A stretch of DNA of 64,000 bases, from positions 7,626,001-7,690,000 of the forward strand of contig JAJNNQ010000006.1 in assembly GCA_027886175.1 (NCBI GenBank), given 5' to 3'. Of this stretch, positions 35,580 to 48,455 are shown one piece after another. The first letter of the stretch is position 1. Each line of letters begins with the position of its first letter. The DNA comes from Phylloscopus collybita (taxonomy: Eukaryota; Chordata; Aves; Passeriformes; Phylloscopidae). The translations under genes and the position numbers were made by a program. The notes under the pieces are model-generated. The model did not search any database. It saw only the letters and a program-made list of their open reading frames with translations, and was not told the origin of the DNA.

Positions 35580-36440
35580 TAACAAACAGGCAAGCAGTTA
35601 GAGCTAGACTTAATATGACTAAGATCAAGCAGCATCATATCAGTAGAAGATTTGGAGTTTAAAAGAAATAAACAGCAATCATGATTTCATGGCTCCCTGC
35701 TTATTGTTGTATCTCTTGATGTTGCCGTACTTTACATTGACTACTGATGCATTCTTTATAAAATGGAACTGTATTGTGAGACCAATTTCCCACATTTTCA
35801 TTGTGAGAAATTGAGCACAAATATTATTAAGACATACAGGAATCACAAGCTAAAATCCAAGATTTTTCTAATCATTACCTTATGAATCTTTAATCAAAAA
35901 TTTCCAAGAAGAATAATCATGGATATGACTGTTGTACATTAAAAGTGAACAATGTCTCTTGTTTAAGCCCAGATTCAGCCTTCCTTGTCATGTCAGACTT
36001 GCAAATTACAGACAGTTATTGTATTTTAAGTGAAACTGTGGAGCAAATGAAAATGCTGTGGCCAAATTTTTTGGCACAGTCTGCTCAACCATGCATATTA
36101 TGAGCATCTTGCCTACCTCTGCAACATGTTTATGTGGATAATAATAAGCAACCCAACCTATATCTGCCTTTATGCAGGTTGATTGGGCAAAATGGTGTCA
36201 AGCAGCTAACAGCAGCTTTGCGTAAAGTTGTCTGGAAGGGCGGACCAGGATTAGTCCATCTCCTGACCTTCATTCCTAGACAAGTTCTCAGTAACAAAAG
36301 TGAGACAAACAAATCCAAACAAAAAGACTGAAGTGTGCTGGTGCCCTATTTTGCACAATGTGTACTTTTCAAGCTTATGAGAAGAGGTCTAGAACTGAAA
36401 CTCTCTTTTTATGTAAGACAGTCTAGTTTTGAACTATTTT
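35580..36440. other. AT-rich spacer, nothing recognised
   Basis: No gene or repeat family that I can support. Confidence 0.45.
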
Positions 36441-37029
36441 TGTGCTTTAAACCCACTGAGCAATCAGCCCCACACAACTGCTTGTTAACTCCCCCGCCAC
36501 TAAGATGGGAAAGAAAATCAGAAGAATAAAAGTGAGAAAACTCATAGGTTGAGATAAAGACAGTTTAATATTTAAAGTAAAACACATGCACTCAAGCAAA
36601 ACAAAACAAAACAAAAAGGAATTAAATCACCACTTCCAGCTGCAACCAGGTGTTCAGCAGCAGAGCTCCACAACATTTAACAGTGACTTGGGATGGTGAA
36701 CACCATCACTCCAAACATCCCCTGCTTCCTCCTTCTCACCCCCACCACCCCACCTTTACTTTATGTACTGAAAATGATGTCATAGGATATGCAATATCCC
36801 TTTAGTCAGCTGGGGCAGTTTTCCCATCTGTGTATTCTTCCAAATTCCCATATAATCCAAACCTTTTAACAATAGGAGTTGAAGCACAAAAAGGCTTGTC
36901 TCTATGTGAGCACTGCTCAGCAAGAGCAAAAACATCTCTATATTATCAACCCTGTGCTCAGCCATCCAAAACACAGTTCCATACCAGCCACTGGGAAGAA
37001 AATTAACTCTATCTCACCCAAAATTAACA
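36441..37029 (-). mobile_element. Solo LTR (avian ERVL-like), same family as 42,382-42,949
   Basis: On the plus strand: 'ctttaaacccactgagcaat', 'aggttgagataaagacagtt', 'gaaaatgatgtcataggata', 'tgcaatatccctttagtcag', 'aaaacacagttccataccag', 'gggaagaaaattaactctat'. Each is the reverse complement of a landmark in the well-known avian LTR that begins with TGTCCTGGTTTC-like sequence. About 589 bp, close to the 568 bp of the plus-strand copy. Ends are TG and CA but no exact 5-bp target duplication is visible, so the edges are approximate. It carries no viral genes. Confidence 0.75.
36599..36616. repeat. (CAAAA)n short tract
   Basis: Three to four CAAAA units inside the LTR, replacing the AT-rich stretch found there in other copies. 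Confidence 0.8.
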
Positions 37030-37437
37030 AAATTCTATGAGAATGTTGCCTATTGTACTGTCAGTAATATAATTTGGAGGCTTTTTTTTAGAGTTCTCAG
37101 AGTGTAAGACATTTGAAACAAATATCTTCATATTTTATTATCTCTGATTCACTGATTATGCAGCAGACTATTTATTTATGGTAATCTTTAATGTCTACAT
37201 TTTTGAAGCATGCCTGAGAGGTGGAGTGATACTACTTTACAGGTGGTGAATGGACATACAGAGATCTCAAAAAAAAATTTACATTTATTTCATCATTATC
37301 TGTAAAGTAATACTTTTGACCTGTTTGGGTTCAAGCTGTAGTCTTACCCTTTCCACAAATCATGTCACTGAGTTGTCAAGTCAGACAATAAAAGCTTTGG
37401 GAGATATATTTATTGACCTTATGTGGCCAACCATGTA
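37030..37437. other. AT-rich spacer, nothing recognised
   Basis: No gene or repeat family that I can support. Confidence 0.45.
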
Positions 37438-37606
37438 ATACATCATATTGTGAGGAGTAGTCAGCAGATCCAAGAAGTTCAGAGAGAGCCTTACCTTACA
37501 AACAGCGTTTGTGAACCCATGCCTGAAGTTCTGGATCCATGTTTGGACTTGCCAATATGAGACATTGATAGACAGAGTGTGCACAACAGCAGCCACTGAG
37601 ACAGGG
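37438..37606 (+). repeat. CR1 LINE, internal/3' fragment
   Basis: Plus strand 'gaggagtagtcagcagatcc', 'gcctgaagttctggatccat', 'atatgagacattgatagaca', 'cactgagacagggcactgga' match the CR1 region just before the 3' UTR. It is diverged and truncated at both ends. Confidence 0.65.
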
Positions 37607-38203
37607 CACTGGAGTACACACTGTACAAGTAGAATCTCTGTGTGCTTGGTCCTAGAAAATAACTTTAAAGGGAGATCTTCCTGTTATTTTCATCTATCCA
37701 TGGAAATCGTATAGAGCAGATGGAGCCAGACCACTTCCTGTCAGAACACATCAGAGAAGTGGGAGAAATCATGCTGAAAATGGAGGACTCTGGAAACATG
37801 ATATAGTTGTCTCTTTTGCACTGACATTTCGTAAGAAAATCAACCGTTTTAACGAAAAATTTTAACTAAAAATTTGCCTGTTGTTGATTATTTCCAGAAG
37901 TAAACTTCCCTGTGGGGAACTGTGCAAATGTACTGTGGATTCTACAGATGATAGGACTACTTTTATAGTGAGAAAGGCAGTTCCACTTAGTATCAGTAAA
38001 TGCTGATTTTAATGACAAATGCTGTTGTAGTGTATCCTTACAGGTAGTAATACTGTACAAGACAATACAACACAATACAATGCTCTTGCTTTAGCAGTAT
38101 TAATGCAAATCTCTCTTAATACACCCATACTTGATTAAAAAAATGTTAGAGATACAGCCTTTTGGTGTGTTTCCTGAAAACAAAGGAAAAACTGAGTGGA
38201 CTG
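37607..38203. other. AT-rich spacer between two CR1 pieces
   Basis: No gene seen. It separates two plus-strand CR1 pieces, which may or may not be from one insertion. Confidence 0.45.
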
Positions 38204-38272
38204 TAAAAAATAGGTTGGATTTGATGATCTCGGGAGTCTTTTCCAACATAAATGATTCTGTGATTCTGAAAT
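38204..38272 (+). repeat. CR1 LINE, extreme 3' end
   Basis: Plus strand 'taggttggatttgatgatct' then 'ggagtcttttccaacataaa' and 'tgattctgtgattctg', the CR1 3' terminus. Confidence 0.85.
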
Positions 38273-39861
38273 CAACACAAAAGAAAGATCACTGGATTAA
38301 TCTGTTCTGTTAAAACACTTTTGTACTGAATTTTACTTATTCTTTGGAAACTAATTTTTTTTTCTTTTCCTATCCAACTCTTCTTTTCCATCTAGAATAG
38401 TTGAGCATAAAGTCTCATACTATAGATCTTCCAGCTGTACTTCTTTCAGGAAAAACAATTACTTCCCCCAGCCTTTATTTTGCCCCAGTTTTTGATCACT
38501 ACTCAGAGTCAGAGCTATTCATTAAGCTCCTTGTTTAAGCTCTTTTTGACCTTTTTCAGGAGAAACAAGTCAAAGTTAATTTAAGCAGTTTAACCAGCAA
38601 GTATTTGATGACTGAAATGAAATTGTTTAGGGAGCTACCACACAGCTAAGAAATCAGAAAGGTGATGAACGATCTTGGGGACTGGAGTTGAGCTTCCAGG
38701 GAAGGGAAGGAGAATAACAAGCTTCTTCCATTCACACAGCTGTTGTTGGACCACTTACCTCTTTGACACTCTGCCTCTGCCTTGCTTATTCTAGAATTTC
38801 CAACAGGGATTTGCTATCACTTGTGAGCTGTGAGCTGTGTGGAAGATATTCAGTAAAGATCATAAAGGTGAACCAAAAATCAGGTCCAGTGAAGTCTTAC
38901 AGAGAGAACTTTATGACATAATCTTAAGACTCTTGAACTGCAAACAAAGCTCCAATTACTTCAGTAGCTATCTCTAGAACAAAAATTCTTGTAATAAAAA
39001 AGCTGGTCTTTCATAATGGAAATAACATAAGAGAATGATTAGAGGTAATTAGCTTGTCTTTGTAAGAGTAATTTATGATTGTTGTCTTAGATTCTATTTA
39101 TTATTAATATTGCAGGGTGAAATTCATGGCAATGTACTAGAAAGAGAAAACCAGACTCATGGAGCACAGAGAAAAAATGTTTGTCTTTTAACTTTCCATC
39201 TTCTTAAGTGTCATATCAAAAAATCATTCTCAGGTATTATAAGTGTGTAAATTTCCTTTCTTTTAAGATAAGTTCAAAGAGAATGCTTAGATCTTAACCC
39301 TCACCTGCTTTTTTTCTATAGCTGGATATTTAATATATCTAATACATTTTTTGAAGAAAACAGCTTTTATAGGGTGTGGGAATCATTTGGATGGCATCAC
39401 AGATTTTTGATGCCAAGGCCTGAAAAATATTATTCCGAAGGCAGCATCTGGCTTCTTGGCACATCTAGCCTTTAGTTTCTCAGTGCCTCTAGGTTGTGTT
39501 GTATGGTTGATCATATTTGAATGCTAATTTTACTTCCTTACTTCTTGGAATTGAATCGATTTTTGACATTTTGTGGAACTTATGTGTAAGCACATACATA
39601 GTGAACAACTTGCATTTCTGCAAAGTATTGTTAGTTCTCTTCATCAATAAGTCAGTCAATTACCTGCACCCATACTTATCTAGATATCTGCACAAATGGC
39701 AAAATACATACATATATAGTTATAAAGGGAACTTTTTTCCCCACCTGCTCAAGCCATAATCCCATATGTAACACTGAAGTCAACAGGGGCTAACTTAATT
39801 TCTTTGTCCTTACTAAAATGAATATTTTTGCAAGTAATCACAGTAGTTTCTTTAACATCTA
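38273..39861. other. AT-rich stretch, nothing recognised
   Basis: No gene or repeat family that I can support. Confidence 0.45.
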
Positions 39862-39888
39862 TAGAAAGAAAGAAAGAAAGAAAGAAAG

Positions 39889-39926
<38 letters not shown>
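39862..39926. repeat. (AAAG)n followed by poly(A)
   Basis: Seven AAAG units run into about 37 A (to 39,926). All-purine on the plus strand. Confidence 0.95.
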
Positions 39927-39927
<1 letters not shown>

Positions 39928-42381
39928 CCAACAAACAAACCCCCCAAAACTATTTAGTTTGTGGTAAAGCCTAAATTTTGTTCATGTTCATCTGAATCAT
40001 TTTTTATGATTCCATAGTTTTTTTTTATCCCTAGCCTTCTTGCTTCTTTAAATTAATTTTGCTGATCTGTTTGCAAAAAATAAAATTGACACTAGTGAAT
40101 TTTGTCTTTTGCCATTATATCATTACAGCCAAATTGATTCCCCTCTCTATCCTTGTTTTCTTCTCCACTAGTCTGTTTTCATTCCCATGATCTCACACTT
40201 TTCCTTCCTACATTAGATTTCTTTCTGCTCTTTATTCACCCTTGTGATCAATTCTTCCACTTTACTTCAGTTGTGTTTTAGTCCAAAGCCTGACTAAGGG
40301 ATCCATGTACCTAAGAAAGAGAAATTCTGTGTAGAAGTGATATTCAGTCTACTCCACCAAATCCTTAATATTTCTGTTTTCTTTGAAATTCAGAGAGCCA
40401 TGTATCAGCATGGTAGTGACCAAGACATCTGGGACAACTAAGGCTGGTGGCAGACATTACATTCACTAAAAATTGCAGAAACTTGAAATAGTAGGTTTGT
40501 GGGAACCTGAATGGAATTAGAGATTTAATTATTTCAGCTTATTTTCTTAATAATTTCTTTGAGATACATATCTTCAAGAATCTTAGTTTCCATCCTGACA
40601 TCAGAAAAACACTCCAGCTTGTGGGTCAACTTATGCTGTTCTATCAATTGTCTTTAAAGTAAGAATCTAGAAAGGGTTGCATTTTCTAATAAGGTGACAT
40701 GTCATGTTCAGCCACCCAGTTCTCAATTTTCCATAGGGCTTTTTAGATTCATTCCAAAATCCAGTCCTTGACATAGAAATCCAATTGTAATTCTGTCTCC
40801 TTCCAGGGAATGTGGAGGTGAATGGGTTTTAATGGTATTGAGGTAATGTATTGCAGAACACTGACTTTAAGGGAATTAACTTTGTCGCTTCATAATTGGC
40901 AGAACTGGGACAGTTAGCTAAAGCCCAGACAGACACTGTTCATTTTATCAACAAGGGCCCTGTTGCTGATATAATGTGTTATAGATTATATATGACAGTT
41001 TTACATCTGCTAAACATCTATTCACAGCAGACTTTTTTTTTTTTTCACTTTTGTGTTAGAACTAGTGGAAAATTGTTCTAACCTAAAATTATCTCTTTTA
41101 TGATGCCATATAAAAATACATACATCAATTAGCACATACTAGTGGGAAAGATTTTTACAATGCCCTAGAAAAAGAAGCAAAACAAAATCCAGAGTCCTCA
41201 GACATACTTGTAATATTAAAAGAAGTTTGATGCAGAACATTTTCTTTTCCTTACTTTTTTTTTTTTTTTACCCTAGATATTTTCCTGATGAATTAAGCTA
41301 GTTTGCTTAATTAATTATTATTAATTTTATTTGCTCCAAAAAACAGACTTTGACTAAATGTGTTAGACCTCTGAATTCATTCAGGTTGAAGATCCTTTAA
41401 GTCACTCTGGTCAAAAGTGGTTTAAATGACATGCTGGCTGTTATGGAATGCAGACTGATGTCAAATGAGCTCTGCTAAATGATAAACAACTTGCAGCCAG
41501 TCTGCAGGGAACTCTCTGAACAGTAAAATATAATCGTGATGAGACTTAATTTATTTGTCATAAAAATTACTGTCAACTCCAACTAGGGCAAAGTGTTTTT
41601 TGTCTGGAAAGTTAAGAGAAAAGTGTTCTCTGGAAAAATATCAAGGAAATTTCTTATTCCTTCAGCTATGTTCTGGATGGCTAAAATTACCCATTTTCAA
41701 GGACAAAAAATTGATTCAAAATATTGATACATGTAATGTAAAATATTATAATTCTTATTAAGGTTTTATATCTCTCTTTTTTACTGGCAGGCAAATCAAG
41801 GCCTAGAGAAGTTAACTGAAGTACTCACAGCCAGAGAGAGCCCTTGAGAGATCACATATACACAGTATATTTGTGGAAACTTATTTACCTTTCCTAAAGA
41901 ATATTCACTGTTAAATATATCATAACAAAATCTGGTCCCCTCCGATTTCATGTGGTTCTTCAGTCTATATTATGTTTCAATACAGATATGTAGATTCTGA
42001 AGGTAATGATTCAGAATGCCAGCAATACACAAATATATGAGACTCAAAGTTGGTGGCTGCTGAAGTGTTTGCTTTCTGACATTTTTTCTGGTCACTAGAT
42101 ATTTCAGTTCTACCCAGGTCTCCCTTTAGGGAAAAAAAATCAAGCACCCCAACTTTTTTTTTTTTTCTATGTTTTGCTGGAAGAAAATGTATTTTACTAA
42201 ATAAAATATAACAACTCTTACAGCAAAAATTGAACTCTGACAGCATTAACTCATCTAACAGTATGGACTCCTTCTTTGGTAAGGATTTGTATCTTTGATC
42301 TCATCAGCATCTGAGTCTTTGCCTGTCTTTGGTTATTGTACCATCTGCCAAGTTATTGATTGACCTTAATCAGAGAGTGAT
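39927..42381. other. AT-rich stretch, nothing recognised
   Basis: No gene or repeat family that I can support. T-runs lie near 41,035 and 41,260. Confidence 0.45.
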
Positions 42382-42949
42382 TGTCCTGGTTTCATCTAGA
42401 TGGATAGGGATAGAATTAATTTCTTCTTAGTGGCTGTTACACAGCTGTGTATTGGAATGGTGTTGATAACACAATGAGTTTTGGTTTTTTTGCTAAGTCT
42501 TATTTATCCTAATCAAGGACTTTTGCCCCCTACCACGTCCCATGCTCTGGCAGTGAGAAGGAACACAAAAGAAACTGAGAGGGACCACAGCTGGGACAAA
42601 CTGACCGCAGGGATATTCCACACTACAGAATTTCATGCCCAGTACATGAACTGGAGGGATTAACCCAGCAAGGATGGATGATCTAGGCTTGGGAATGGGG
42701 GTCTGACACTAGTCAGTAGGTGGCCACCAATTGTATTGTGCATCACTTGTTTGTTTGATTTTTCCTTCCCCCTCTTCTGCTCCTTATTTAATTTTATTAT
42801 TTAATTTTTCTTTTTTTTTCAATTATTAAATTGTTCTTAGCTCAACCCACAAGTTTTACTTTTGATTCTCCTCCCCATTCCACAGGGGAAGGGGCAATAT
42901 TGAGTGAGCAGCTGTGTGGTGCTGAGTTGCCAGCTGGGCTTAACCACCG
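42382..42949 (+). mobile_element. Solo LTR (avian ERVL-like)
   Basis: The plus strand begins 'tgtcctggtttcatctagat' and continues through 'ggtgttgataacacaatgag', 'ggatattccacactacagaa', 'tttcatgcccagtacatgaa', 'attgtgcatcacttgtttg', 'attaaattgttcttagctca' (ATTAAA as polyadenylation-type signal) to 'agctgtgtggtgctgagttg' and 'ctgggcttaaccacc'. These landmarks, in this order, are those of a very common avian LTR as I remember it. The flanks 'gtgat' (42,377-42,381) and 'ttgat' (42,950-42,954) agree at four of five bases, consistent with a decayed 5-bp ERVL-type target duplication. It has no internal region, so it is a solo LTR. Confidence 0.8.
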
Positions 42950-42954
42950 TTGAT

Positions 42955-44734
42955 TTAATAGATCTCACTGTTATCCTTCAACCTGGTTGTCAGCTGCAGT
43001 CTTCAGTGAAGCCTCTCATGTCCCAGGGTGTCTAAATTTTCCATCTTGTACCTCCCTGCCAGGATAAAGCACCCTTCCCCAGCCAATGCATTTAAGTTTA
43101 GTGCAGGCACCCCAGCATTCCCCAACATTCCTCAGTCTTGTAGTACATTTGGTTGTAAAAACCTCAAAATAAAATAAAGAATGCAGTGTTTACTGCAGAC
43201 TATTTTATACTAATCAATATACATGAATCTTCAATTAGGGCCAAAAACATTTTCTCTGAAGTATAGAAACAACCACTAACCTTCATTCTCTCATATCAAA
43301 TCAGGGCCTAATACAAGGAAAATATGATCTCAAACAAAGATAAGTAAGATGTTGACTGACTAACTTTGCCAATGTCCAAAGTCCTTCTCTTTTCATTTGC
43401 ATCTGAATTACCCTTAGTTCTAACATATTCCTTTCTTGTTTTCTGAAGATTCAAAAGCCAAAGTAGTAATTGAGGTTTCTTTGAGGTAGTACAGGTAATA
43501 CAAGAATAACACCTTATAGTACCTACTTATTTTCTGAAATCTGAACCAAAATGTCACCATGAAACACACCGAGTTTCTATGTCAGCTCAAAGCAAGTGGA
43601 ACATCCATATTTGTCTTTTTGTCTTGCCAAACCAGTGTGGGAAAAACCAGTTTATTCATAGAATAAATTATTCTTTAGAGTAATTTTTTTTTTTCCAAAA
43701 AGGCTGTGTTTTCCATATGAAACTACAAATTTGCCTCAATAAACTAGTAGTGCATGAGAAAACAACAAAATATGCCTATGTTATATATTTTTAGGAGGTG
43801 TTTAAAGTGCAAACTAACAAAACAAATGTTTTCTGAATAGAGAGAAAAAGACAAGGCTTTCTCTATCGCATTTGATAGGCATTGCATAAATCATAATTTA
43901 CTTCTTTTGGATAACTGTTCCTAGAATTTCGTAAACTTATGACAGATGTGCTGATGAAAAATTATGCCCATCATAGAAAATTTGGAAAGAGTCCTAGGCT
44001 GCCCAATTATGCAAAAGTTATAGCTCATATAAGGGACACCTAATGTTATAAAGAGAAAAGTGGGAATTAAAATTTTCCACAAAGGAAATTCTGTCTGGAA
44101 GATTTAGTGGAGCTGGGACTTGAACAAAAGATGTTCAGTAAGGTTTTTTTTTTGTTATATTTTGTTCCTTTCTGACACATGTTTTGTCAAAGCAATTAAT
44201 ATTAAGTGCTGGAGTGGTTTGAATCCAAGCATAGGCATTTTATTCATATTCTCTGCTTGCTTAATGTATGCTATATAAAGAATAAGCATAGTGAAAAAAA
44301 TAGGCATATTGCCAACTGTTTGGTTTTTATTTTCTTCCTGAAGGGAATTTTTTTATAATACTCTGGGTTTGTGCTGTAAATATTCATATTTGTATAATCC
44401 TTTAATTACCTAGTTAATAAAAGGTATAAAATGCAAATAACTTATGAGTGAGTGTTTTTATTACTTGTCCAAGTTCTCCATACAGTCAAAGGCCAAAAGA
44501 ACTGTTTATGTACACTTAATTTCACCCCATCTATTGTACAAAGATGTATAGACCACTACCCACTTTTTTTTTTTTTTTGTAAGCTTAGGTCTGGAGCTGT
44601 CTGTAAGGTGGAAGTTTCATTTTATGACACTGCCTGAGATTTCAGATGTGTTCTGTCTGGGAAGATTAAAATAATTTAAAAAAAAGGTAAAAAATAGCAG
44701 CACCTAAAATTACTTTTCCACAACAGAAAATCCA
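42955..44734. other. AT-rich stretch, nothing recognised
   Basis: About 42,960-43,140 is less AT-rich but unassigned. No gene seen. Confidence 0.45.
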
Positions 44735-45093
44735 AGAAGAAGAGAAGAGAAGAGAAGAGAAGAGAAGAGAAGAGAAGAGAAGAGAAGAGAAGAGAAGAGA
44801 AGAGAAGAGAAGAGAAGAGAAGAGAAGAGAAGAGAAGAGGAGAGGAGAGGAGAGGAGAGGAGAGGAGAGGAGAGGAGAGGAGAGGAGAGGAGAGGAGAGG
44901 AGAGGAGAGGAAAAGAAAAAAAGAAAAGAAAAGAAAAGAAAAGAAAAGAAAAGAAAAGAAAAGAAAAGAAAAGAAAAGAAAAGAAAAGAAAAGAAAAGAA
45001 AAGAAAAGAAAAGAAAAGAAAAGAAAAGAAAAGAAAAGAAAAGAAAAGAAAAGAAAAGAAAAGAAAAGAAAAGAAAAGAAAAGAAAAGAAAAG
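44735..45093. repeat. Compound pentanucleotide microsatellite, all purine on plus strand
   Basis: Three consecutive blocks share a 5-bp period: (AAGAG)n about 44,735-44,837, (GGAGA)n about 44,838-44,910, and (AAAAG)n about 44,911-45,093. Together there are about 72 units and about 359 bp, with a single irregular 'aaaagaaaaaaag' join. All bases are A or G on the plus strand. Long Phe/Leu/Ser frames on the minus strand (up to 194 codons) come only from this array. Such tracts can form triplex DNA and are often length-variable. Confidence 0.98.
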
Positions 45094-47149
45094 CAGGGGT
45101 GGGAGGGGAAGAACACCCAAGTAAGCACTGATTTACTGCTGCAGCTCTTACTCCCCAAAAGACATTTGCTGCAAGGAGAATAAGCAAATCTCCTTTCCAC
45201 ATAATGACCTGTAGGAAGAGAATAATTGAGGAAGTGAAATATGTTTGTTGAGCAGTACAAGCATTAAGGAATTGAATGTGTATTCTGTCTACAAGGGTAG
45301 AATCACACAGGGTTTTCTACTAATTCCTTTAAGATTTTCTGTTGGCCAAGATATGCTTAAGACTGAGAAAAGACTAATAATGGCTGTTAATTGTTCATTA
45401 AAAAAAAAAAAAAGTACAAACATAACTATATAAAGAAGTCTTGGGTTATCTGGATCATCAAAATAGTATTTACAGTGTCTTTGGTTGTAAAAGATTAAGA
45501 AAAATTCCAAGGAAATGTTCTAAAGTCCAAAGGTATTGCAGAGATGTAGGAAGACAAAGTGAGGCAACTCTCCCCAAATGCATGTACTACTGGAATTACT
45601 AGACATGTTGATGCCATTCCTTAAAATTACACGGTGACAAAGCCACCAGATAACAAGCAATGCTGTTTAGCATCAAAATATGTCAGCATGATATGTATAA
45701 ACTTAGTGGCTATTTTTTCACTATTATCATATTTGAAAGGCAATCAATTTATTTAACTAGAAGTATTGGTGATCTAGATTATTTTAAAAGGGGCTTTCAA
45801 AGATACAAACCCACTCTGTGTGATTATACATACGTATGGATATTCTATTCAAATAATTATTTAGAAGAGGAGACTGTTTAGGTATAAAAGACCACAAGAA
45901 AAAAGTGAGGAAGGAAAGTAAGTTTGAATGCTATGTCCCAACATACCTTTCCTTCAAAAAAATCAATTTTTTGCTAGTTTTTGAAAAGAAGGTGCAACCT
46001 GGCCAAAATGGGGTACAGATCATAGTTATCAAGAACCATGTGTGAAAACTTTCTAACAAGTTCTATTTGTCAAGTTAAAATTGGCCCCTTGCTAGCTCAG
46101 TGTTTTTTCCAGGGTTTTTTTCATTTGCAAGTGCACTAGTATTTTATTGCAGATTTAGACTCTATTTAATGAGTGATTTATTGTAACTTTTATAAAAATT
46201 TTAATATGTTATTTATTACTATATATTCGATTGCCAGCAGTGCATGAGGGTCTCTGGACACATTCATGCATTTCTTTCAGAATGATCTGTGTTCTAAATA
46301 CGTGTGTAGTACCACAAACACACAAACTCGGTATTCTGTATTTTTTTTTCAATAGTCTAAATGCATTCTAATTACAGACTGAAAATGTCTATGTTTAAAG
46401 TCCTTAATAACAGCCGCTTCTTATCTAATTCATGGTATTCCACATAATTTAATGATTTTTGTTACGAGCTAAGCTACCTAAAAATTTTTATTTTCTGGAT
46501 TAATGCAGTAGTAATTTTATTTGACTTTTCTGTATTTCTTTAGTTGCAAGACAAATATTTCCAATTAAGTAATGAAATACCATTCAAAAAATCTAATTTA
46601 CATTATAGATTATCTAGAACAGAAAGGTAATTTATCTACATGAAAAGTGAGATAAAGAAATGACATTTTATCAATACTTTTTATTAATATTAGAGATATA
46701 GAAGGACATATTTTGAGAAGTAGAGAGAATGGATATTAGGGAAATAAAGGAAGAAAGAGAAAGGGCGAGACGTAGTCATAGCAGAAGTTGTGTGATGCAG
46801 GATTCAGTTGGGGGTATACTCACAGTTACATTTCAATTTGGTAATTATTTCCAAAGGTAGCATCAAGTTTAGGCATACCCATTTAAGCATGTGAGTATAA
46901 AATTCAGTAGTTTCTAGTATTCAATAAACTCCTAGCCATTTGAGTGAGGTATGGAGCAGTTATGGAGCAGAGATGTTAAATCTCTGTACAACTGTGTGTC
47001 TAATATTGAAATTGCAGAAAAATTACTAAATATTGAATAAGTTTCCACCCAACCTGTAGGCCATTAGGTGTGCTATGCATCTTTGATATTCTTGATATCG
47101 CTCGAGACAATAAGAGTTGAATTATGTCATCTTTTTAGTGCTTCCTAAT
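45094..47149. other. AT-rich stretch, nothing recognised
   Basis: No gene or repeat family that I can support. Confidence 0.45.
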
Positions 47150-47250
47150 CACAGAATCACAGAATATGCAGAGTTGTAAGCAGCCCACAAGGATCATTGA
47201 GTCGCCTTGCCCTGCACAAGACCATCGCCAAGAATCACATCACATGCACA
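47150..47250 (-). repeat. CR1 LINE, 3' end fragment
   Basis: Plus strand 'cacagaatcacagaatatgc', 'acaaggatcattgagtcgcc' and 'ttgccctgcacaagaccatc' are the reverse complement of a CR1 tail. Confidence 0.82.
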
Positions 47251-48198
47251 GTTCAACAAATGTATGGAACCCAGATTGTATTATAACTGTATTACCCAGT
47301 TCTGAGCAGATTTGAATTTGGATTTTAGAAAAGAGGAAAAATATTTTATTTATTCAGCCTTGTATGTAATAATATGAGCTACTTACTGTTTCTTCATTTG
47401 GAGAATACACACTGTAATACATGATTCCATATTTTAATTCTTAGAATGCACACCTAAAAAAAATGTGGGTGTATCTGGCCTGAATTCTTTTTTTCAAGTA
47501 CGGTTTCTGTATTAAAGACTGTTTTGTTTTGTTTTGTTTTTCTTTTTTGGCTGCTTTGTGGGGTTGTCAATTTGTTTGTTGGTGTTCGAGGCTTTTAACA
47601 AGGAAGGTACAATGTAAAGAGTTAAAGGCACATTTGGGATGTTTACAATTTCGTTTCTGCTCCAATAAAATTTAAAATATTTATGCAAACTTGAATAGCT
47701 TCTTCAAGAAAAGACTGGGACAACTTCACTGAGAATAACACATAATTCAATATTTGACTATAGAGTGATAATAAAAGAAATAAAATCAACCATATAGAAA
47801 CCTTATCTTGTCTCAGAAAAATAATTCATCTTATGAAATTTAAAAGGGATTGTGCAATGCCTTCAGTAAGAGAGAAAGATCTAATCTACTTTAAATGCTT
47901 TAGGATAAGATTAACTTTAAAATTCCAAATATAAAATATATTTAAGGCAAACCTCTCGAGATGCTCTCCTTGGCTTTTGTGTTATCACTTCACTGTTACT
48001 TTCTTCATCATGCTGTTTCTGTAAACTGTATTGCAAGACACTTGAAGTTTTATAGTGACAAACTATCCTGCTAAGAGTTAGGCATTGTGATGAAAACTTC
48101 ACCTATGTGAAAATGTAAGACAATACATTTATGGTTAGCTATTTATTAAGTCTTATTCTATGTATTCAAATTAATATGTATACAGTAGATTTTTTTTC
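47251..48198. other. AT-rich stretch with a (TTTTG)n patch
   Basis: A short TTTTG tract lies at about 47,521-47,540. No gene seen. Confidence 0.5.
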
Positions 48199-48455
48199 AT
48201 GGAAACATAGAATATCTGAAGTTGGAAGGAACCCATATAAACCATCAACTCAAACTCCCTGTTCCTCCCAGGACTACATAAAAATAACAGTATGACTTCA
48301 AGCATCATCAAGATGCTCCTTGAATTCTGACAGGCTTGCTGCTTTACCACTTCCCTGGAAAGCCAGTTGCAGTGACTGACCATCCTCTTAGCAAAGACCA
48401 TTTTCTAACGTCCAGTCTGAAAGTTCCTGACATTCCATTTCATTGTGTCCTAAAT
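48199..48455 (-). repeat. CR1 LINE, 3' end fragment
   Basis: Plus strand 'ggaaacatagaatatctgaa', 'aactcaaactccctgttcct', 'gatgctccttgaattctgac', 'accacttccctggaaagcca' and 'ctaacgtccagtctgaaagt' follow the reverse-complement CR1 order over about 250 bp. Confidence 0.87.

Noticed and set aside
36441..42949. A provirus with paired LTRs
   Set aside because: The two LTRs are in opposite orientation and no gag, pol or env-like sequence was noticed between them.
30437..45093. CRISPR-like regular repeats
   Set aside because: The regular arrays are simple microsatellites with no unique spacers, and the sequence is vertebrate.
44666..45260. Long minus-strand frames (136, 178 and 194 codons)
   Set aside because: They are almost entirely Phe/Leu/Ser repeats read from the pentanucleotide purine tract.
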